DNA of 64,000 bases from Tsuneonella amylolytica (GCF_003626915.1 NZ_CP032570.1:2722136-2786135); one strand, 5' to 3'. Positions 51,032 through 62,831 are shown, counted from the first letter of the stretch. The notes: generated by a model not told the origin, from the letters alone. Translations and numbers: made by a program.

Positions 51032-54000
51032 TGCCCAAACGCACTGACATCTCCTCGATCCTCGTCATAGGCGCGGGGCCCATCGTTATCGGGCAGGCGT
51101 GCGAGTTCGATTATTCGGGCACGCAGGCGATCAAGGCGTTGAAGGAGGAGGGGTACCGGGTGATCCTGGTCAACTCCAACCCCGCCACCATCATGACCGA
51201 TCCCGAGTTCGCCGACGCGACTTACGTCGAGCCGATCACGCCCGCGATCGTCGCGAAGATCATCGAGAAAGAGCGGCCCGACGCGCTGCTGCCGACGATG
51301 GGCGGGCAGACCGCGCTCAACACCGCGCTGGCGCTGTTCAACGACGGCACGCTCGACCGGCTCGGCGTGCAGATGATCGGCGCCGATGCCGATGCGATCG
51401 ACAAGGCCGAGAACCGCCAGCGGTTCCGCGAGGCGATGGACAAGATCGGCCTCGAATCTGCGCGCAGCGGTGTTGCCAACACCGTCGCCGAAGCCTTTGA
51501 AGTTTTGGAAAGAACCGGTCTGCCCTCGATCATCCGCCCGAGCTTCACGCTGGGCGGCACCGGCGGCGGCATCGCCTACAACCGCGCCGAGTTCGAGAAA
51601 ATCGTCCGCGAAGGTCTCGACGCCAGCCCGACCACCGAAGTCCTCATCGAGGAATCGCTGCTCGGCTGGAAGGAATACGAGATGGAAGTCGTCCGCGACC
51701 GGAACGACAACGCCATCATCATCTGCTCGATCGAAAACGTCGACCCGATGGGCGTCCACACCGGCGATTCCATCACCGTCGCCCCGGCGCTGACGCTGAC
51801 CGACAAGGAATATCAGATCATGCGCTCGGCGAGCATCGCCGTGCTGCGCGAAATCGGCGTAGAAACAGGGGGGTCGAACGTGCAGTTCGCAGTCGACCCA
51901 AAAACCGGGCGGCTTATCGTCATCGAAATGAACCCGCGCGTGTCGCGATCCTCGGCACTTGCCTCCAAGGCCACCGGTTTCCCCATCGCGCGCGTCGCGG
52001 CGAAGCTCGCGGTCGGCTACACGCTCGACGAGATCGAGAACGAGATCACCGGCGCCACCCCGGCCAGCTTCGAGCCGACGATCGACTACGTGGTCACCAA
52101 AATCCCGCGTTTCGCGTTCGAAAAGTTCAAGGGCGCGAAGAACGAACTCGCCACCGCGATGAAGTCGGTCGGCGAGGTCATGGCGATCGGCCGTAACTTC
52201 CAGGAATCGATGCAGAAGGCGCTGCGCGGGTTGGAAACCGGGCTCGACGGTTTCAACCGCGTCGTCGAACTGGAAGGCAAGCCGCGCGAGGAAATCACCG
52301 CTTCGCTCAGCAAGCGGACCCCCGACCGCATCCTCAAGGTCGGCCAGGCTTTTCGCGAGGGCATGTCGGTCGCCGACATCGCCGGGATCACCGGATACGA
52401 TCCATGGTTCCTGCGCCAGATCGAAGAAATCATCGCCTGCGAGAAGGTGGTGATGGAGCGCGGGTTGCCGAGCGACGCGCCGCAGCTGCGCCGCCTGAAG
52501 CGCATGGGCTTTTCCGACAAGCGCCTGGCCACGCTGGCGGTGCGTTCGGTCGGGGTCGCGGGCGGCCTCGGCGAAACGCAGGCGCGCCGCAGCGGGCTGC
52601 TTCACGACGCGATGCGTGCGATGGCCGGCGCCACGAGCGAAGAGGAAGTCCGCGCGCTCCGCCGCAAGCTGGGCGTCCACCCCGTCTTCAAGCGCATCGA
52701 CAGCTGCGCCGCCGAATTCGAGGCGGTGACGCCCTACATGTACTCGACCTACGAAGCGCCGAGCTTCGGCGAACCGGAGGACGAAGCGCAGCCCAGCGAT
52801 CGCCGGAAGATCGTCATCCTCGGCGGCGGGCCCAACCGGATCGGGCAAGGTATCGAGTTCGATTACTGCTGCGTCCACGCCTGCTTCGCGCTCAGCGAAG
52901 CCGGCTTCGAGACCATCATGGTCAACTGCAACCCGGAAACGGTCAGCACCGACTACGACACCAGCGATCGGCTCTATTTCGAACCGCTGACGGCGGAGGA
53001 CGTGCTGGAGATCCTGCGCGTCGAACAGCAGGCCGGCGAACTCGTCGGCGTAATCGTCCAGTTCGGCGGCCAGACCCCTCTCAAACTCGCGCAGGCGCTG
53101 GAGGACGAGGGCATCCCGATACTCGGCACGAGCCCCGACGCGATCGACCTTGCCGAAGATCGCGAACGCTTCGCCAAGCTGGTGAGCAAGCTCGACCTCA
53201 AGCAGCCGAGGAACGGCATCGCCCGCAGCCGCGACGAGGCCGCCGCGTGGGCCAACCGCATCGGCTATCCGGTCCTGCTGCGCCCCAGCTACGTGCTGGG
53301 CGGACGGGCGATGGAGATCGTCGATAGCGAAGCTCAGCTCGACGATTACATCGCCACCGCGGTGCAGGTCAGCGGCGACAGCCCGGTGCTCGTCGACCAG
53401 TATCTGCGCGACGCGATCGAATGCGACGTCGACGCGCTGTGCGACGGCACCGAGGTGCGCATCGCGGGCGTGATGCAGCACATCGAGGAAGCCGGCGTCC
53501 ATTCGGGCGACAGCGCCTGCACCCTGCCGCCGTATTCCCTCTCGCCCGAGATCGTGGCCGAGATGGAGCGCCAGGCCGAAGCGTTGGCGCTCGCCTTGGG
53601 CGTCAAGGGCCTGATGAACATCCAGTTCGCGGTGAAGGATGGCGAGGTCTATCTCATCGAGGTGAACCCGCGCGCCAGCCGGACGGTGCCCTTCGTCGCC
53701 AAGGCGATCGGCCAACCGGTCGCCAAGATCGCCGCACGCGTCATGGCGGGTGAGCCGCTTTCGAAGTTCCCACCATTCAGGCGCGAATTCGACTACATGG
53801 CGGTGAAGGAGGCGGTGTTCCCCTTCGTCAAGTTCCCCGGTGCCGATCCGGTCCTCAGCCCGGAGATGAAGTCCACCGGCGAAGTCATGGGAATCGACCG
53901 CGACTTTCCCACTGCCTTCCTCAAGAGCCAGCTTGGCGCGTCGAGCGCCTTGCCCGAAATGGGCGTCCTGTTCGTCAGCGTGAAGGACAGCGACAAGCCG

Positions 54001-54357
54001 GTGATCGTGCCCGCCGTGAAGGCGCTGCTCGATTACGGGTTCTCGGTAATCGCCACCGGCGGCACACAGAGGTACCTCGTCGACCAGGGGCTGGACGTCG
54101 CCCGCGTGAAAAAGGTGGCCGAAGGCCAGCCACACATCGTCGACCGTATCGTAGACCGCGAAATCGCCCTGATTTTCAACACCACCGAGGGTTGGCAATC
54201 GCTGGAGGACAGCAAGTCGATCCGCGCCGGCGCTCTCGAGGCACGCATTCCGTACTACACGACCGCAGCCGCCAGCCTTGCAGCCGCCCGTGCCATAACC
54301 GAGGTTTCGGCGAGCCAGCTTGAAGTCAGGCCCCTGCAGGACTATTATAGCGCCTGA
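51031..54357 (+). CDS. carB: Carbamoyl phosphate synthase large subunit
   Basis: A 1108-residue enzyme with two ATP-grasp halves (about 1-400 and 560-950), an oligomerisation domain between them, and the C-terminal MGS-like regulatory domain (about 960-1108; [17 protein letters not shown]). Conserved blocks occur twice: [21 protein letters not shown] at the start, reading [18 protein letters not shown], and [18 protein letters not shown] in the second half. The second half begins after about 30 extra residues relative to E. coli CarB, normal in alphaproteobacteria. It makes carbamoyl phosphate with CarA. Confidence 0.97.
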   Translation: MPKRTDISSILVIGAGPIVIGQACEFDYSGTQAIKALKEEGYRVILVNSNPATIMTDPEFADATYVEPITPAIVAKIIEKERPDALLPTMGGQTALNTALALFNDGTLDRLGVQMIGADADAIDKAENRQRFREAMDKIGLESARSGVANTVAEAFEVLERTGLPSIIRPSFTLGGTGGGIAYNRAEFEKIVREGLDASPTTEVLIEESLLGWKEYEMEVVRDRNDNAIIICSIENVDPMGVHTGDSITVAPALTLTDKEYQIMRSASIAVLREIGVETGGSNVQFAVDPKTGRLIVIEMNPRVSRSSALASKATGFPIARVAAKLAVGYTLDEIENEITGATPASFEPTIDYVVTKIPRFAFEKFKGAKNELATAMKSVGEVMAIGRNFQESMQKALRGLETGLDGFNRVVELEGKPREEITASLSKRTPDRILKVGQAFREGMSVADIAGITGYDPWFLRQIEEIIACEKVVMERGLPSDAPQLRRLKRMGFSDKRLATLAVRSVGVAGGLGETQARRSGLLHDAMRAMAGATSEEEVRALRRKLGVHPVFKRIDSCAAEFEAVTPYMYSTYEAPSFGEPEDEAQPSDRRKIVILGGGPNRIGQGIEFDYCCVHACFALSEAGFETIMVNCNPETVSTDYDTSDRLYFEPLTAEDVLEILRVEQQAGELVGVIVQFGGQTPLKLAQALEDEGIPILGTSPDAIDLAEDRERFAKLVSKLDLKQPRNGIARSRDEAAAWANRIGYPVLLRPSYVLGGRAMEIVDSEAQLDDYIATAVQVSGDSPVLVDQYLRDAIECDVDALCDGTEVRIAGVMQHIEEAGVHSGDSACTLPPYSLSPEIVAEMERQAEALALALGVKGLMNIQFAVKDGEVYLIEVNPRASRTVPFVAKAIGQPVAKIAARVMAGEPLSKFPPFRREFDYMAVKEAVFPFVKFPGADPVLSPEMKSTGEVMGIDRDFPTAFLKSQLGASSALPEMGVLFVSVKDSDKPVIVPAVKALLDYGFSVIATGGTQRYLVDQGLDVARVKKVAEGQPHIVDRIVDREIALIFNTTEGWQSLEDSKSIRAGALEARIPYYTTAAASLAAARAITEVSASQLEVRPLQDYYSA

Positions 54358-54460
54358 CAGACACGCGCATTTCCCGACATCGTGATCCGTGTTCGTCGTC
54401 CCCGGGGGCGGCGGGGGGTCGAATTGTCGCCGATTGCATACGACGAGAAAGAAGAACGGG

Positions 54461-54937
54461 ATGGCTACGATGGAAAAGGTGCCGATGCTGGCCGAGGGCT
54501 ACGAGCGGATTACCGCCGACCTCAAGGTCCTGCGCGCCGAACGCCCCAAGGTCGTCGACGCGATCGAGGAAGCGCGCGCACACGGCGATCTGTCGGAAAA
54601 CGCCGAATACCATGCCGCGAAGGAACGTCAGGGCCAGATCGAGGCGCAGATCGCCGATCTGGAAGATCGCATCAGCCGCGCGCAAATCATCGACCCCGCA
54701 TCGCTGTCGGGCGACCGCATCGTGTTCGGCGCGACGGTGACCCTGCTCGACGAGGACGACAAGCCGGTGAAGTATCAGATCGTCGGCCAGACCGAAGCCG
54801 ACGCGAAGCAAGGGCGCATCAGCTACAATTCGCCGCTCGGCCGCGCGCTGATCACCAAGAAGGTCGGTGACGAGATCGAAGTGACCGTGCCGTCCGGCGA
54901 CAAGTTCTACCTGGTCGAGAAAATCGAGTTCATCTGA
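54461..54937 (+). CDS. greA: Transcription elongation factor GreA
   Basis: A 158-residue factor that rescues backtracked RNA polymerase by stimulating transcript cleavage. The N-terminal coiled coil carries the acidic tip D-L-S-E-N-A-E-Y ([15 protein letters not shown]), and the C-terminal domain contains [19 protein letters not shown]. Length is exactly typical. It follows carB by about 100 bases, a conserved alphaproteobacterial order, and converges on the DUF4170 gene. Confidence 0.97.
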   Translation: MATMEKVPMLAEGYERITADLKVLRAERPKVVDAIEEARAHGDLSENAEYHAAKERQGQIEAQIADLEDRISRAQIIDPASLSGDRIVFGATVTLLDEDDKPVKYQIVGQTEADAKQGRISYNSPLGRALITKKVGDEIEVTVPSGDKFYLVEKIEFI

Positions 54938-54963
54938 CGGGGGCCGGACTGCGGGGCAGAGGA

Positions 54964-55197
54964 TCAGTTCCCCTGCGCGCCCGGATCGAGCAGCTTGTGC
55001 AGGTGGACGATAACGTACTTCATCTCCGCATCGTCGACCGTGCGCTGCGCGGCGCTGCGCCACGCGTCGAGCGCGCTCGGGTAGTCGGGGAATACGCCGA
55101 CTAGGTCGAGCGCTTTCAAGTCGGCGAACTGAAGCGTTTGCGGATCGGTTACGCGCCCGCCCATCACCAGATGGGGAAGCTGCTTCTTCTCGGTCAT
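54964..55197 (-). CDS. DUF4170 family protein
   Basis: A 77-residue soluble protein matching the alphaproteobacterial DUF4170 family: HLVMGGRVTDPQTLQFADL, LDLVGVFPDYPSALDAWRSA and MKYVIVHLHKLLDP are the family pattern. The function of the family is not known. It converges on greA, with 26 bases between the stops, and lies past a strong bidirectional hairpin that separates it from the stress cluster. Confidence 0.85.
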   Translation of the reverse strand: MTEKKQLPHLVMGGRVTDPQTLQFADLKALDLVGVFPDYPSALDAWRSAAQRTVDDAEMKYVIVHLHKLLDPGAQGN

Positions 55198-55238
55198 TTT
55201 TCGTGTCCTTGGGGAGGAAATCGGCGCGGCCCATAAAG

Positions 55239-55279
55239 AAGGCGGCGCCGCAGGCCAACCCCGCTGCGCCGCCTTTTTT
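55239..55279. terminator. Bidirectional intrinsic terminator
   Basis: A ten-base perfect stem (AAGGCGGCGC, 55239-55248, with 55266-55275) and a 17-base loop. The plus strand continues TTTTTTA and the minus strand reads TTCTTTA, so it can work both ways. It should end the minus-strand stress cluster after the gene at 55313. Confidence 0.85.
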
Positions 55280-55312
55280 AACGTCCGGTGCTTTATCGAC
55301 CGGGCAACCCGC

Positions 55313-55807
55313 TCAGTGCGTGACGCGATTCTTGAGGTCGCGAATGGTCCGGCCGGCCTTCTTCCCGGTATCGCGGGTCAATGCGCGAGCGCTGTCGGCA
55401 ACGGCACCGGCAAAGTAACCGGTTTCGCGGCGAAGACCGCGCGAACCGTCGGCCACGCTGTCGCCGAGATCGCCAAGGCGATCCTTACCGGAACGCGCGA
55501 CGTCCTCAGCGCCAGCCAACAGTTCGCTTCCGTACTTCACAGCAAGATCCGCAAGGGCGCCGGCGAGAACCGCACTGCGGGCCGAAGCCTTCTTGCGCAT
55601 CCGACGGCCCGGCCCGGGCACGACGGCCGCGACGAGAACGCCCAGCGCCACGCCGCCGAGTACGGTTGCGATCGGGTGTTCTTTCACGAACGCGGTGGCT
55701 TGATCGCCAGCGTCGCGCGCATAGTCGGTAAAGGAGCGTTCTTCGTTGCGAGCCTGTGCGGCCGCGACCTTCTCCTGCAGTTCGGCGCGTTTCTCTTCAT
55801 TCGTCAT
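55313..55807 (-). CDS. YqjD/DUF883-like membrane-anchored protein
   Basis: A 164-residue protein. The N-terminal part is a charged helix (NEEKRAELQEKVAAAQARN); one hydrophobic segment follows (HPIATVLGGVALGVLVAAVV) and then a long charged helical tail with many Ala, Arg and Asp. This resembles ElaB/YqjD-type inner-membrane proteins that bind ribosomes in stationary phase, though the order of parts differs. It is the last gene of the four-gene cluster. The start is the ATG at 55807. Confidence 0.65.
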   Translation of the reverse strand: MTNEEKRAELQEKVAAAQARNEERSFTDYARDAGDQATAFVKEHPIATVLGGVALGVLVAAVVPGPGRRMRKKASARSAVLAGALADLAVKYGSELLAGAEDVARSGKDRLGDLGDSVADGSRGLRRETGYFAGAVADSARALTRDTGKKAGRTIRDLKNRVTH

Positions 55808-55818
55808 TTTGCTTATCC

Positions 55819-56151
55819 TTAAATATCGTCGTCCGACCAACGGTCACCTTCGTCGTCCTGTTCCGCTTCTTCGTCGCTCATGCCGACCATGCGGCCGAGC
55901 GGATGGCGCGCGAACCAGATGACGATTGCGGCGATCAGCGTGGCCAATACTCCCTTGTGATCCTCGGCCACTTCGACGGCTTCCTCGAAGACGTCCGCTG
56001 CGCCCTCACTGAAGCGGCCGAAGATGCGACTGGATATGGACCGCCCTGACAGGCTCGTTCGAAGATGGGCCATATCGGCGTCCACGAGAGCGCGCGCGGC
56101 GTTTCGCAGCGCGCGATCCTCACGAAGCTGCATTTCGAGATCGACGGTCAC
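55819..56151 (-). CDS. Small membrane protein of the stress cluster
   Basis: A 110-residue protein with a charged helical N-terminus (MQLREDRALRNAARALVDAD), one membrane segment (GVLATLIAAIVIWFARHPLG) and a very acidic C-terminus (DEEAEQDDEGDRW). Function unknown. It starts with GTG at 56151, overlapping the stop of the holin-like gene (GTGA), so the two are coupled. The frame is open further upstream only across that gene. Confidence 0.65.
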   Translation of the reverse strand: MTVDLEMQLREDRALRNAARALVDADMAHLRTSLSGRSISSRIFGRFSEGAADVFEEAVEVAEDHKGVLATLIAAIVIWFARHPLGRMVGMSDEEAEQDDEGDRWSDDDI

Positions 56152-56552
56152 GCCTTCGTCTCCCGAAATGCGGCCGCGAGTGCGGCGAACCTTCGTTTCG
56201 CCGAAAGCGCGAGCGCGATCCCGCCGATAGCGAGCAGACCGACCACGATGATGGTCGCAAGCCACGGGCCGACGACGGGAGTAAGGGCGATTACCAGCCC
56301 AACGACCAAGGCAACGAGAGCCAAGTGAAGCAACGCCAGAGCGCCGATGCCGTAGACTATGCCAGACTTGCCCCGGTCCGCCGCGAAGGCGACCCGGGTC
56401 TTCTGGTACTGGATCTCGCTCTGGATGTATGTCTTGCCGTCGTCGAACAGAGCGAAGACATCGTCGGTCAGGGACCGGTCTTCGGGCACGACTTCGTCCG
56501 CCACCGCATCGGCGATGGCGGACGAATCGAGATTGGGATCATGCGTATTCAA
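56148..56552 (-). CDS. Phage holin superfamily 6 / DUF1469-like membrane protein
   Basis: A 134-residue protein with a charged N-terminal region and two adjacent hydrophobic segments (YGIGALALLHLALVALVVGL and GPWLATIIVVGLLAIGGIAL). This layout is that of the 'phage holin 3_6' family (old DUF1469, including YqjE), which in bacteria is a chromosomal envelope-stress protein, not a phage lysis gene. The start is TTG at 56552 with GGGAGG seven bases upstream. YqjE is next to YqjD in E. coli, as a DUF883-like gene is here. Confidence 0.75.
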   Translation of the reverse strand: MNTHDPNLDSSAIADAVADEVVPEDRSLTDDVFALFDDGKTYIQSEIQYQKTRVAFAADRGKSGIVYGIGALALLHLALVALVVGLVIALTPVVGPWLATIIVVGLLAIGGIALALSAKRRFAALAAAFRETKA

Positions 56553-56578
56553 GTGCGACCCTCCCGGTCAGGAGAAAA

Positions 56579-57199
56579 TCAGTCGTTCGAACCGCGGAAC
56601 AGACGTGCAAGCATGAAACCGCCGACCGCCGCGATGCCGACCGCGAGGCCGGGGCTCTTGCGGACGAACTCGGCCGCGTCCTCGCCGATTTCCTCGACGG
56701 TCTTGGCGTCGAGCCGTGCGGACGTTTCCTGCAGGCTGCGCGACGCCGAACGAGCGTAGTCGCCATACTTTGCGCCGAGCTTCTCGTCGACGGTGGGCGC
56801 GGTGTCGAAGATCGCGCGGCCGAGCGCGGCGATACCTTCGGCGAGCTTGCCCTTGCCATCGACCGCGAGTTCGCCGGCCTTGCCCTTGGCCTGGCCGCCG
56901 TAGTCCTTCGCCTGCGCGACCCAGTCCTCACCTTGGGTGCGAGCCTGGCTCTTGTAGGCAGCAGCGCGTTCGCCCGCCTCGGTCTTGAGAGCGGCGGCGC
57001 CGGCCTTGGCTTCTTCGAGCGCGGCATTGAACCGGCTCTTCGCCTCGGCGGTGTTCGCACTGCCAGCTGCGGAAGTCGCGGTGTCCGCGGTCGTCGCGGC
57101 CGTGGAGGCGAAGCCGTCGGTGGCGGGGGTGGTGGTGGTCGCCGTGGTCGCGCTGGTCGACGAGGTCGTCGGAGTGGTGGAATTGATGGGATCGGCCAT
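56579..57199 (-). CDS. Thr/Ala-rich membrane-anchored helical protein
   Basis: A 206-residue protein. Residues 5-60 are a Thr/Ser/Ala-rich, probably disordered region (TTPTTSSTSATTATTTTPAT). A long charged helix follows (about 62-175, with EAKSRFNAALEEAKAGAAAL), and the C-terminus has one hydrophobic segment (SPGLAVGIAAVGGFMLARLF) as in DUF883/ElaB proteins. It is the first gene of the stress cluster and lies about 70 bases from an EcfG-type promoter. The start at 57199 has GGACACC upstream, a modest ribosome site. Confidence 0.68.
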   Translation of the reverse strand: MADPINSTTPTTSSTSATTATTTTPATDGFASTAATTADTATSAAGSANTAEAKSRFNAALEEAKAGAAALKTEAGERAAAYKSQARTQGEDWVAQAKDYGGQAKGKAGELAVDGKGKLAEGIAALGRAIFDTAPTVDEKLGAKYGDYARSASRSLQETSARLDAKTVEEIGEDAAEFVRKSPGLAVGIAAVGGFMLARLFRGSND

Positions 57200-57232
57200 G
57201 AGTGGTGTCCTTCTTGCCCTCAGGTATCGTAA

Positions 57233-59034
<1,802 letters not shown>

Positions 59035-59364
59035 CGACGGCTGGCGCAATAGCGGCGCCCCTCGTCGATCAGCATCGCAACCCGACAATACGACGCATCT
59101 CGCTCCCCCGACCCTTTTTATCTTCTTTCGGTCGCGCTGTTATTCCATGTATTTTGTGTTTTTGGGAAGCCCGTAAGCCGATGTTCAGTCCACTTCGGAC
59201 CCGATTCAGTTCGTTGCGCAACCGATGGATCGCGCCGACGACGGGTTGTTCGTCTACCCAGAACGAACAGAGAGCTTCCTCACGTTATTCCATCTTCGCC
59301 GTCATGGTTTGCCAAAAGCAGTGGCCGCGCAGGTATTGGTCGGTCGAAAAGGACCGGTAATCGC
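59035..59364. other. Intergenic region, no convincing gene
   Basis: About 330 bases with lower GC than the surroundings, especially 59100-59180 (TTTTTATC, TGTATTTTGTGTTTTTGGG). A 59-codon frame at 59181-59360 (begins MFSPLRTRFSSLRNRW) has no family resemblance and atypical composition, so I do not call it. The promoter of the MarR-like gene should lie at the left end. Confidence 0.5.
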
Positions 59365-59673
59365 CTAATTCTCCTCCGCCTCCACTTCGTGCTCGATTTT
59401 CTCGGCCACGGGTTCGAGGCGATCCATCACCTTCTTGTTCTTCGGGCTGAAAAGATACTGCCACACGCCCCACGCATTGATGAGCAGCAGAATTGCGTTC
59501 ATCGCGGCGATCGGCATGGCGCCTCCGGTCAAACCTGCGACGATCCACACAACCGCGACTATGCAAAACAGGACGAAGCCCCACCCGGTAATCCGCCGCC
59601 CTTTGTCCATCGCGACGAGCAGCGCGGCGATCATCGTGCCCACTGCGGCAATCCATTCCAGCGGTCCGTCCAC
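59365..59673 (-). CDS. Small membrane protein with two or three spans
   Basis: A 102-residue inner-membrane protein. Hydrophobic segments are WIAAVGTMIAALLVAM, GWGFVLFCIVAVVWIVAGL and IAAMNAILLLINAWGVWQYL, then a charged tail with Glu-rich end (EKIEHEVEAEEN). Function unknown. The start is GTG at 59673; the longer frame upstream does not look like protein. It is divergent from the phosphotransferase gene. A GGAAC sequence lies upstream, but no CGTT at the correct spacing, so I do not claim an EcfG promoter. Confidence 0.65.
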   Translation of the reverse strand: MDGPLEWIAAVGTMIAALLVAMDKGRRITGWGFVLFCIVAVVWIVAGLTGGAMPIAAMNAILLLINAWGVWQYLFSPKNKKVMDRLEPVAEKIEHEVEAEEN

Positions 59674-59748
59674 AGGCGATCCTTTTCCAAAGCGTCGATT
59701 GTCATAAGCGTCGCTGCGGCCTACCGTTCCGCTTGAGAGAGGATCGGC

Positions 59749-60831
59749 TTGGGCGTATTTCCATCGCGACCGGCGGACGTATCGGCCGAATGGCTGACCC
59801 AGCACCTGCGTGACGCAGGCGCGCTCGACAGCGGGCGTGTCGTATCTGTTAGCTGGCAGGCCATAGGGACGGGGCAGGTCGGCGACAGCGCGCGCTTCGC
59901 GCTCGAATACGAGGGCGGAGAGGGGCCGGGGACGATCGCAGGCAAGTTTCCCGCGGCCGATCCGATGAGCCGCGGCACCGCCGCGGCTTTCGGCCTCTAC
60001 GCAAAGGAAGTCGGCTTCTACCGCGAACTCGCGGCGGTTCTCGACGTGCGCGTGCCCCGCACCTATGCCGCCGAAGTCAGTGACGATGGCGCCGATTTCG
60101 TTCTTCTATTCGAGGATCTCGGCCCTTGCCGGCAAGGCGATCAGCTTTCGAGTTGCTCGGCGGACGATGCCCGCCATGCCGTGCGCCAGGCCGCCGCGCT
60201 CCATGCGCCGAGCTGGAACCGGTCGGAAATCATCGATCGAGACTGGCTGGCGATGAAACCGGAGTCGGTGGCGCAAGTCATGACGATGTACCCCCAGGCT
60301 CACGCGATCTTTGCAGAGAGGTATGCCGACACGCTCGACCCCGAACTCATGGCGGTTTGCCACGATCTCAACGACGCGCGCGAGCTGTGGTTCGGGCGGG
60401 AAGGGGGCGACCGCTGCCTGATCCACGGCGACTTCCGGCTCGACAATATGCTGTTCGACATTCGCGGCGGGGCCGAAGCCATTGCAATTCTCGACTGGCA
60501 GACAGTCGCAACGGGCGGCGGCCTCACCGATCTCGGCTATTTCCTGGGATGCGGCATCGGCGACGCGCTTCGGCGGGAGATCGAGGGCGAACTGATCGAC
60601 CTCTACTGCGCCGAGATGTCGGCGCGTGGTGTGTCCATAACTCGCGACCAGGTTATCGACGGCTACCGCCTTGGCGCACTCCATGGCGTGTCCACCGCCG
60701 TCTTCAGCGCCGCCTTCGTCGAGCGGACCGAGCGGGGCGACGCGAACTTCCTGTCGATGGCCCGGGGTGCCTGCGCGCTCGCCCGGGCGCACGGCTCGAT
60801 CGATCTTCTGACCGGAAAGGGCGGCGCATGA
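59749..60831 (+). CDS. Aminoglycoside phosphotransferase-like (APH) family protein
   Basis: A 360-residue kinase-fold protein. The catalytic loop is LIHGDFRLDNMLFD (HGDxxxxN) and the Mg-binding motif is AILDWQTV (the DFG-like D). The N-terminal lobe includes TGQVGDSARFALEYEG. Proteins of this kind in sphingomonads and mycobacteria are not resistance enzymes; they are probably kinases or acyl-CoA-linked enzymes of catabolic pathways. The start is TTG at 59749, fitting the family beginning (ADVSAEWLTQHL). It is coupled to the next gene by a four-base overlap. Confidence 0.82.
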   Translation: MGVFPSRPADVSAEWLTQHLRDAGALDSGRVVSVSWQAIGTGQVGDSARFALEYEGGEGPGTIAGKFPAADPMSRGTAAAFGLYAKEVGFYRELAAVLDVRVPRTYAAEVSDDGADFVLLFEDLGPCRQGDQLSSCSADDARHAVRQAAALHAPSWNRSEIIDRDWLAMKPESVAQVMTMYPQAHAIFAERYADTLDPELMAVCHDLNDARELWFGREGGDRCLIHGDFRLDNMLFDIRGGAEAIAILDWQTVATGGGLTDLGYFLGCGIGDALRREIEGELIDLYCAEMSARGVSITRDQVIDGYRLGALHGVSTAVFSAAFVERTERGDANFLSMARGACALARAHGSIDLLTGKGGA

Positions 60832-61898
60832 CGCTATCGAAAGGCGACGACTACCCGATCCACCAGACGGCCGAGCCGGTCGCCTACGCCGGGACCGATC
60901 GCAACTTCTACGACCGCTATTTCTTCAATGGCTACGCGCCCGATGGCAGCCGGTTCTTCGCGGTCGCGTTCGGCGTCTATCCGCATCTCGACGTCTGCGA
61001 TGCGCATTTCTGCGCGATCCGGGGGGACACGCAGCACTGCCTCCATGCCAGCCGGAAGCTGGGCATGGAGCGCATGAACCTCGCTTGCGGCCCGATCCGC
61101 ATCGAGGTGATCGAGCCGCTCGAAAAGCTGCGCATCGTGGTCGAGGGCGAGGGAATCGCCGCCGACATCGTCTTCACGGGTCGCGCGTTCCCGATCGAGG
61201 AGCCGCGTTTCACCTGGCGCGTGGGTCCGCGCACGATGATGGACTACACGCGGCTGACGCAGAACGGCCATTACGAAGGCTGGATCGAGATCGACGGTCG
61301 GCGCGAGGATCTGGCCGGCAACACCGCCGGGACACGGGACCGGAGCTGGGGCGTGCGGCCGGTCGGCGCGGCCGATCCGCAAGGCGCCGGGATCGGCCAG
61401 TTCTTCTGGCAATGGACGCCGGTAAACCTGCCGGAACGCAGCCTGTTCTGGCACCTCAACGCGCACCGGGACGGGGCGGCCTGGAACAGCCGCGGTGTGT
61501 TCGCTTCCGATGGAGCGGTTCCTGCCGACTTCGTCGAATACGAGGACGGGACAATGAATGCGCCGCCTGCCCCCGGGACGCGGTGGCCATCGGGCGGTTC
61601 GCTGGACATAGGCGGCGAGACGTTCGCGTTCGAGCCGGTCGGCCGATTCCAGATGCGCGGGCTCGGTTACACCTCGCCCAAGTGGGGGCACGGGCTCGAC
61701 CACGGCGCGCTGGAGGTCGAGCGAGAGGACATCGACCTTGCCGCCGTCGACCCCGCGCGCATCGACAACCTTCATGTGCAGATGATCTGCCGGGTCACCG
61801 GGCCTGATGGCGAACAGGGTGTCGGGGCGTTCGAGCAGCTTGCGATCGGTCCCTACGATCCGCTCGGGCTGGAAGGCATCGCCGACCCCGCCCGCTGA
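60828..61898 (+). CDS. Conserved hypothetical protein, AttH/lipocalin-like
   Basis: A 356-residue soluble protein with no signal peptide. It has many beta-rich stretches and a conserved-looking TRDRSWGVRPVG near the middle and SLFWHLNAHRDG after it, reminiscent of AttH/CrtC-type double lipocalin folds (hydroxyneurosporene synthase relatives). That resemblance is from pattern only. It is translated together with the APH-like gene, so the two probably act on the same substrate, perhaps a lipid or terpenoid. Its end lies six bases from the convergent aldo/keto reductase. Confidence 0.65.
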   Translation: MTLSKGDDYPIHQTAEPVAYAGTDRNFYDRYFFNGYAPDGSRFFAVAFGVYPHLDVCDAHFCAIRGDTQHCLHASRKLGMERMNLACGPIRIEVIEPLEKLRIVVEGEGIAADIVFTGRAFPIEEPRFTWRVGPRTMMDYTRLTQNGHYEGWIEIDGRREDLAGNTAGTRDRSWGVRPVGAADPQGAGIGQFFWQWTPVNLPERSLFWHLNAHRDGAAWNSRGVFASDGAVPADFVEYEDGTMNAPPAPGTRWPSGGSLDIGGETFAFEPVGRFQMRGLGYTSPKWGHGLDHGALEVEREDIDLAAVDPARIDNLHVQMICRVTGPDGEQGVGAFEQLAIGPYDPLGLEGIADPAR

Positions 61899-61904
61899 TC
61901 GGCG

Positions 61905-62831
61905 TCAGGCTGCCGCGGTGAGCCGTACGACCTGTTCGTCGGACAGTTCGACTTTGGTAAAGGCCAGCAGGTCCTCGAGCTGCGCCGCCGTACGCGCGCT
62001 CGCGATCGGGGCGGGGATACCGGGCTGCCGGACCAGCCACGCAAGGGCGATCGCGGCGAGACTGGCGCCGGTTTCGCCGGCGACGGCATCCATGGCGTTC
62101 AGGACCTGCGGGCCATTGGCTCCGGCCAGTTCCTTCGCCCGCCCACCGCGCTGCGACTTCGCGTAGTCCTCTTCGCTACGGTACTTGCCCGTAAGGTAGC
62201 CCGATGCGAGACCGAAGAACGGCAGCATGACGAGCCCCTTCTGCGTCACCAGTGTCTGAAGATCTTCGCCGTAGCTGCTGCGGGACACGAGGTTGTACTC
62301 GTTCTGCAGTGCCTCGAACCGGGCAGCCCCGGTCGCCTCAGCCTGCGTCAGCGCGGCGTTAAGACGGTCGGCGCCGAAATTGGACGCGCCGACCGCCTTG
62401 GCCTTGCCGCTGCGGACGGCACCGTCGAACGCGTCGACGATCTGCTCGATCTCGAGCTCGGGATAATCCTTGTGGGCGTAGTAGAGATCAACACGGTCGG
62501 TCCGCAGCCGTTCGAGCGAACGGTCGAGCGACTGGAGCACCCGGACGCGTTCGTAGAGTTCGCTGCCGCCGAGCATGCCGGTCTTGGTGTGCAATCGCAT
62601 TTCGCTGCGAACCCCGCGACTTGCCAGCCACTCGCCGAGTACGGTTTCGGATTCGCCGCCCTCGTGCCCCGGAACCCACGCCGAATAGACGTCGGCCGTG
62701 TCGATCATGCGACCGCCGGCCTCGTAGAAGGCATCGAGGACCGCGAAGGCTTCGTCGCCCTTGGACGACCAGCCGAATACGTTACCGCCGAGGACGAGCG
62801 GGATACCTGCGATGAAGTCGTGTCCGGTCAT
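61905..62831 (-). CDS. Aldo/keto reductase
   Basis: A 308-residue NADPH-dependent oxidoreductase with the AKR barrel. The catalytic tetrad is visible: Asp and Tyr in MIDTADVYSAW, Lys in LHTKTGM and His in LYYAHKDYP. The cofactor-binding C-terminal part has ALAWLVRQPGIPAPIASART. Substrate unknown; it resembles the YajO/AKR11-13 type. It overlaps the GNAT gene start region by four bases and is the last gene of the ribH-GNAT-AKR group. Confidence 0.93.
   Translation of the reverse strand: MTGHDFIAGIPLVLGGNVFGWSSKGDEAFAVLDAFYEAGGRMIDTADVYSAWVPGHEGGESETVLGEWLASRGVRSEMRLHTKTGMLGGSELYERVRVLQSLDRSLERLRTDRVDLYYAHKDYPELEIEQIVDAFDGAVRSGKAKAVGASNFGADRLNAALTQAEATGAARFEALQNEYNLVSRSSYGEDLQTLVTQKGLVMLPFFGLASGYLTGKYRSEEDYAKSQRGGRAKELAGANGPQVLNAMDAVAGETGASLAAIALAWLVRQPGIPAPIASARTAAQLEDLLAFTKVELSDEQVVRLTAAA

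Noticed and set aside
51028..54198. A very long open frame antisense to carB (over 1000 codons)
   Set aside because: It is a mirror of carB codon bias in GC-rich DNA; the product is low complexity, with runs of Asp, Val, Leu, Arg and His and no family resemblance. The same holds for long antisense frames over rpoD, ilvB, recJ and leuA.
56148..56552. Phage holin as a sign of a prophage
   Set aside because: The family is a chromosomal stress protein group (YqjE-like), no other phage gene is near, and it sits behind an EcfG-type promoter.
59181..59360. A 59-codon frame (MFSPLRTRF...)
   Set aside because: No family resemblance, atypical composition and no good ribosome site; kept only as a remark in the intergenic entry.
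59749..60831. Aminoglycoside resistance gene
   Set aside because: Only the kinase fold is shared; such family members in sphingomonads are metabolic and the neighbour is not a resistance gene.
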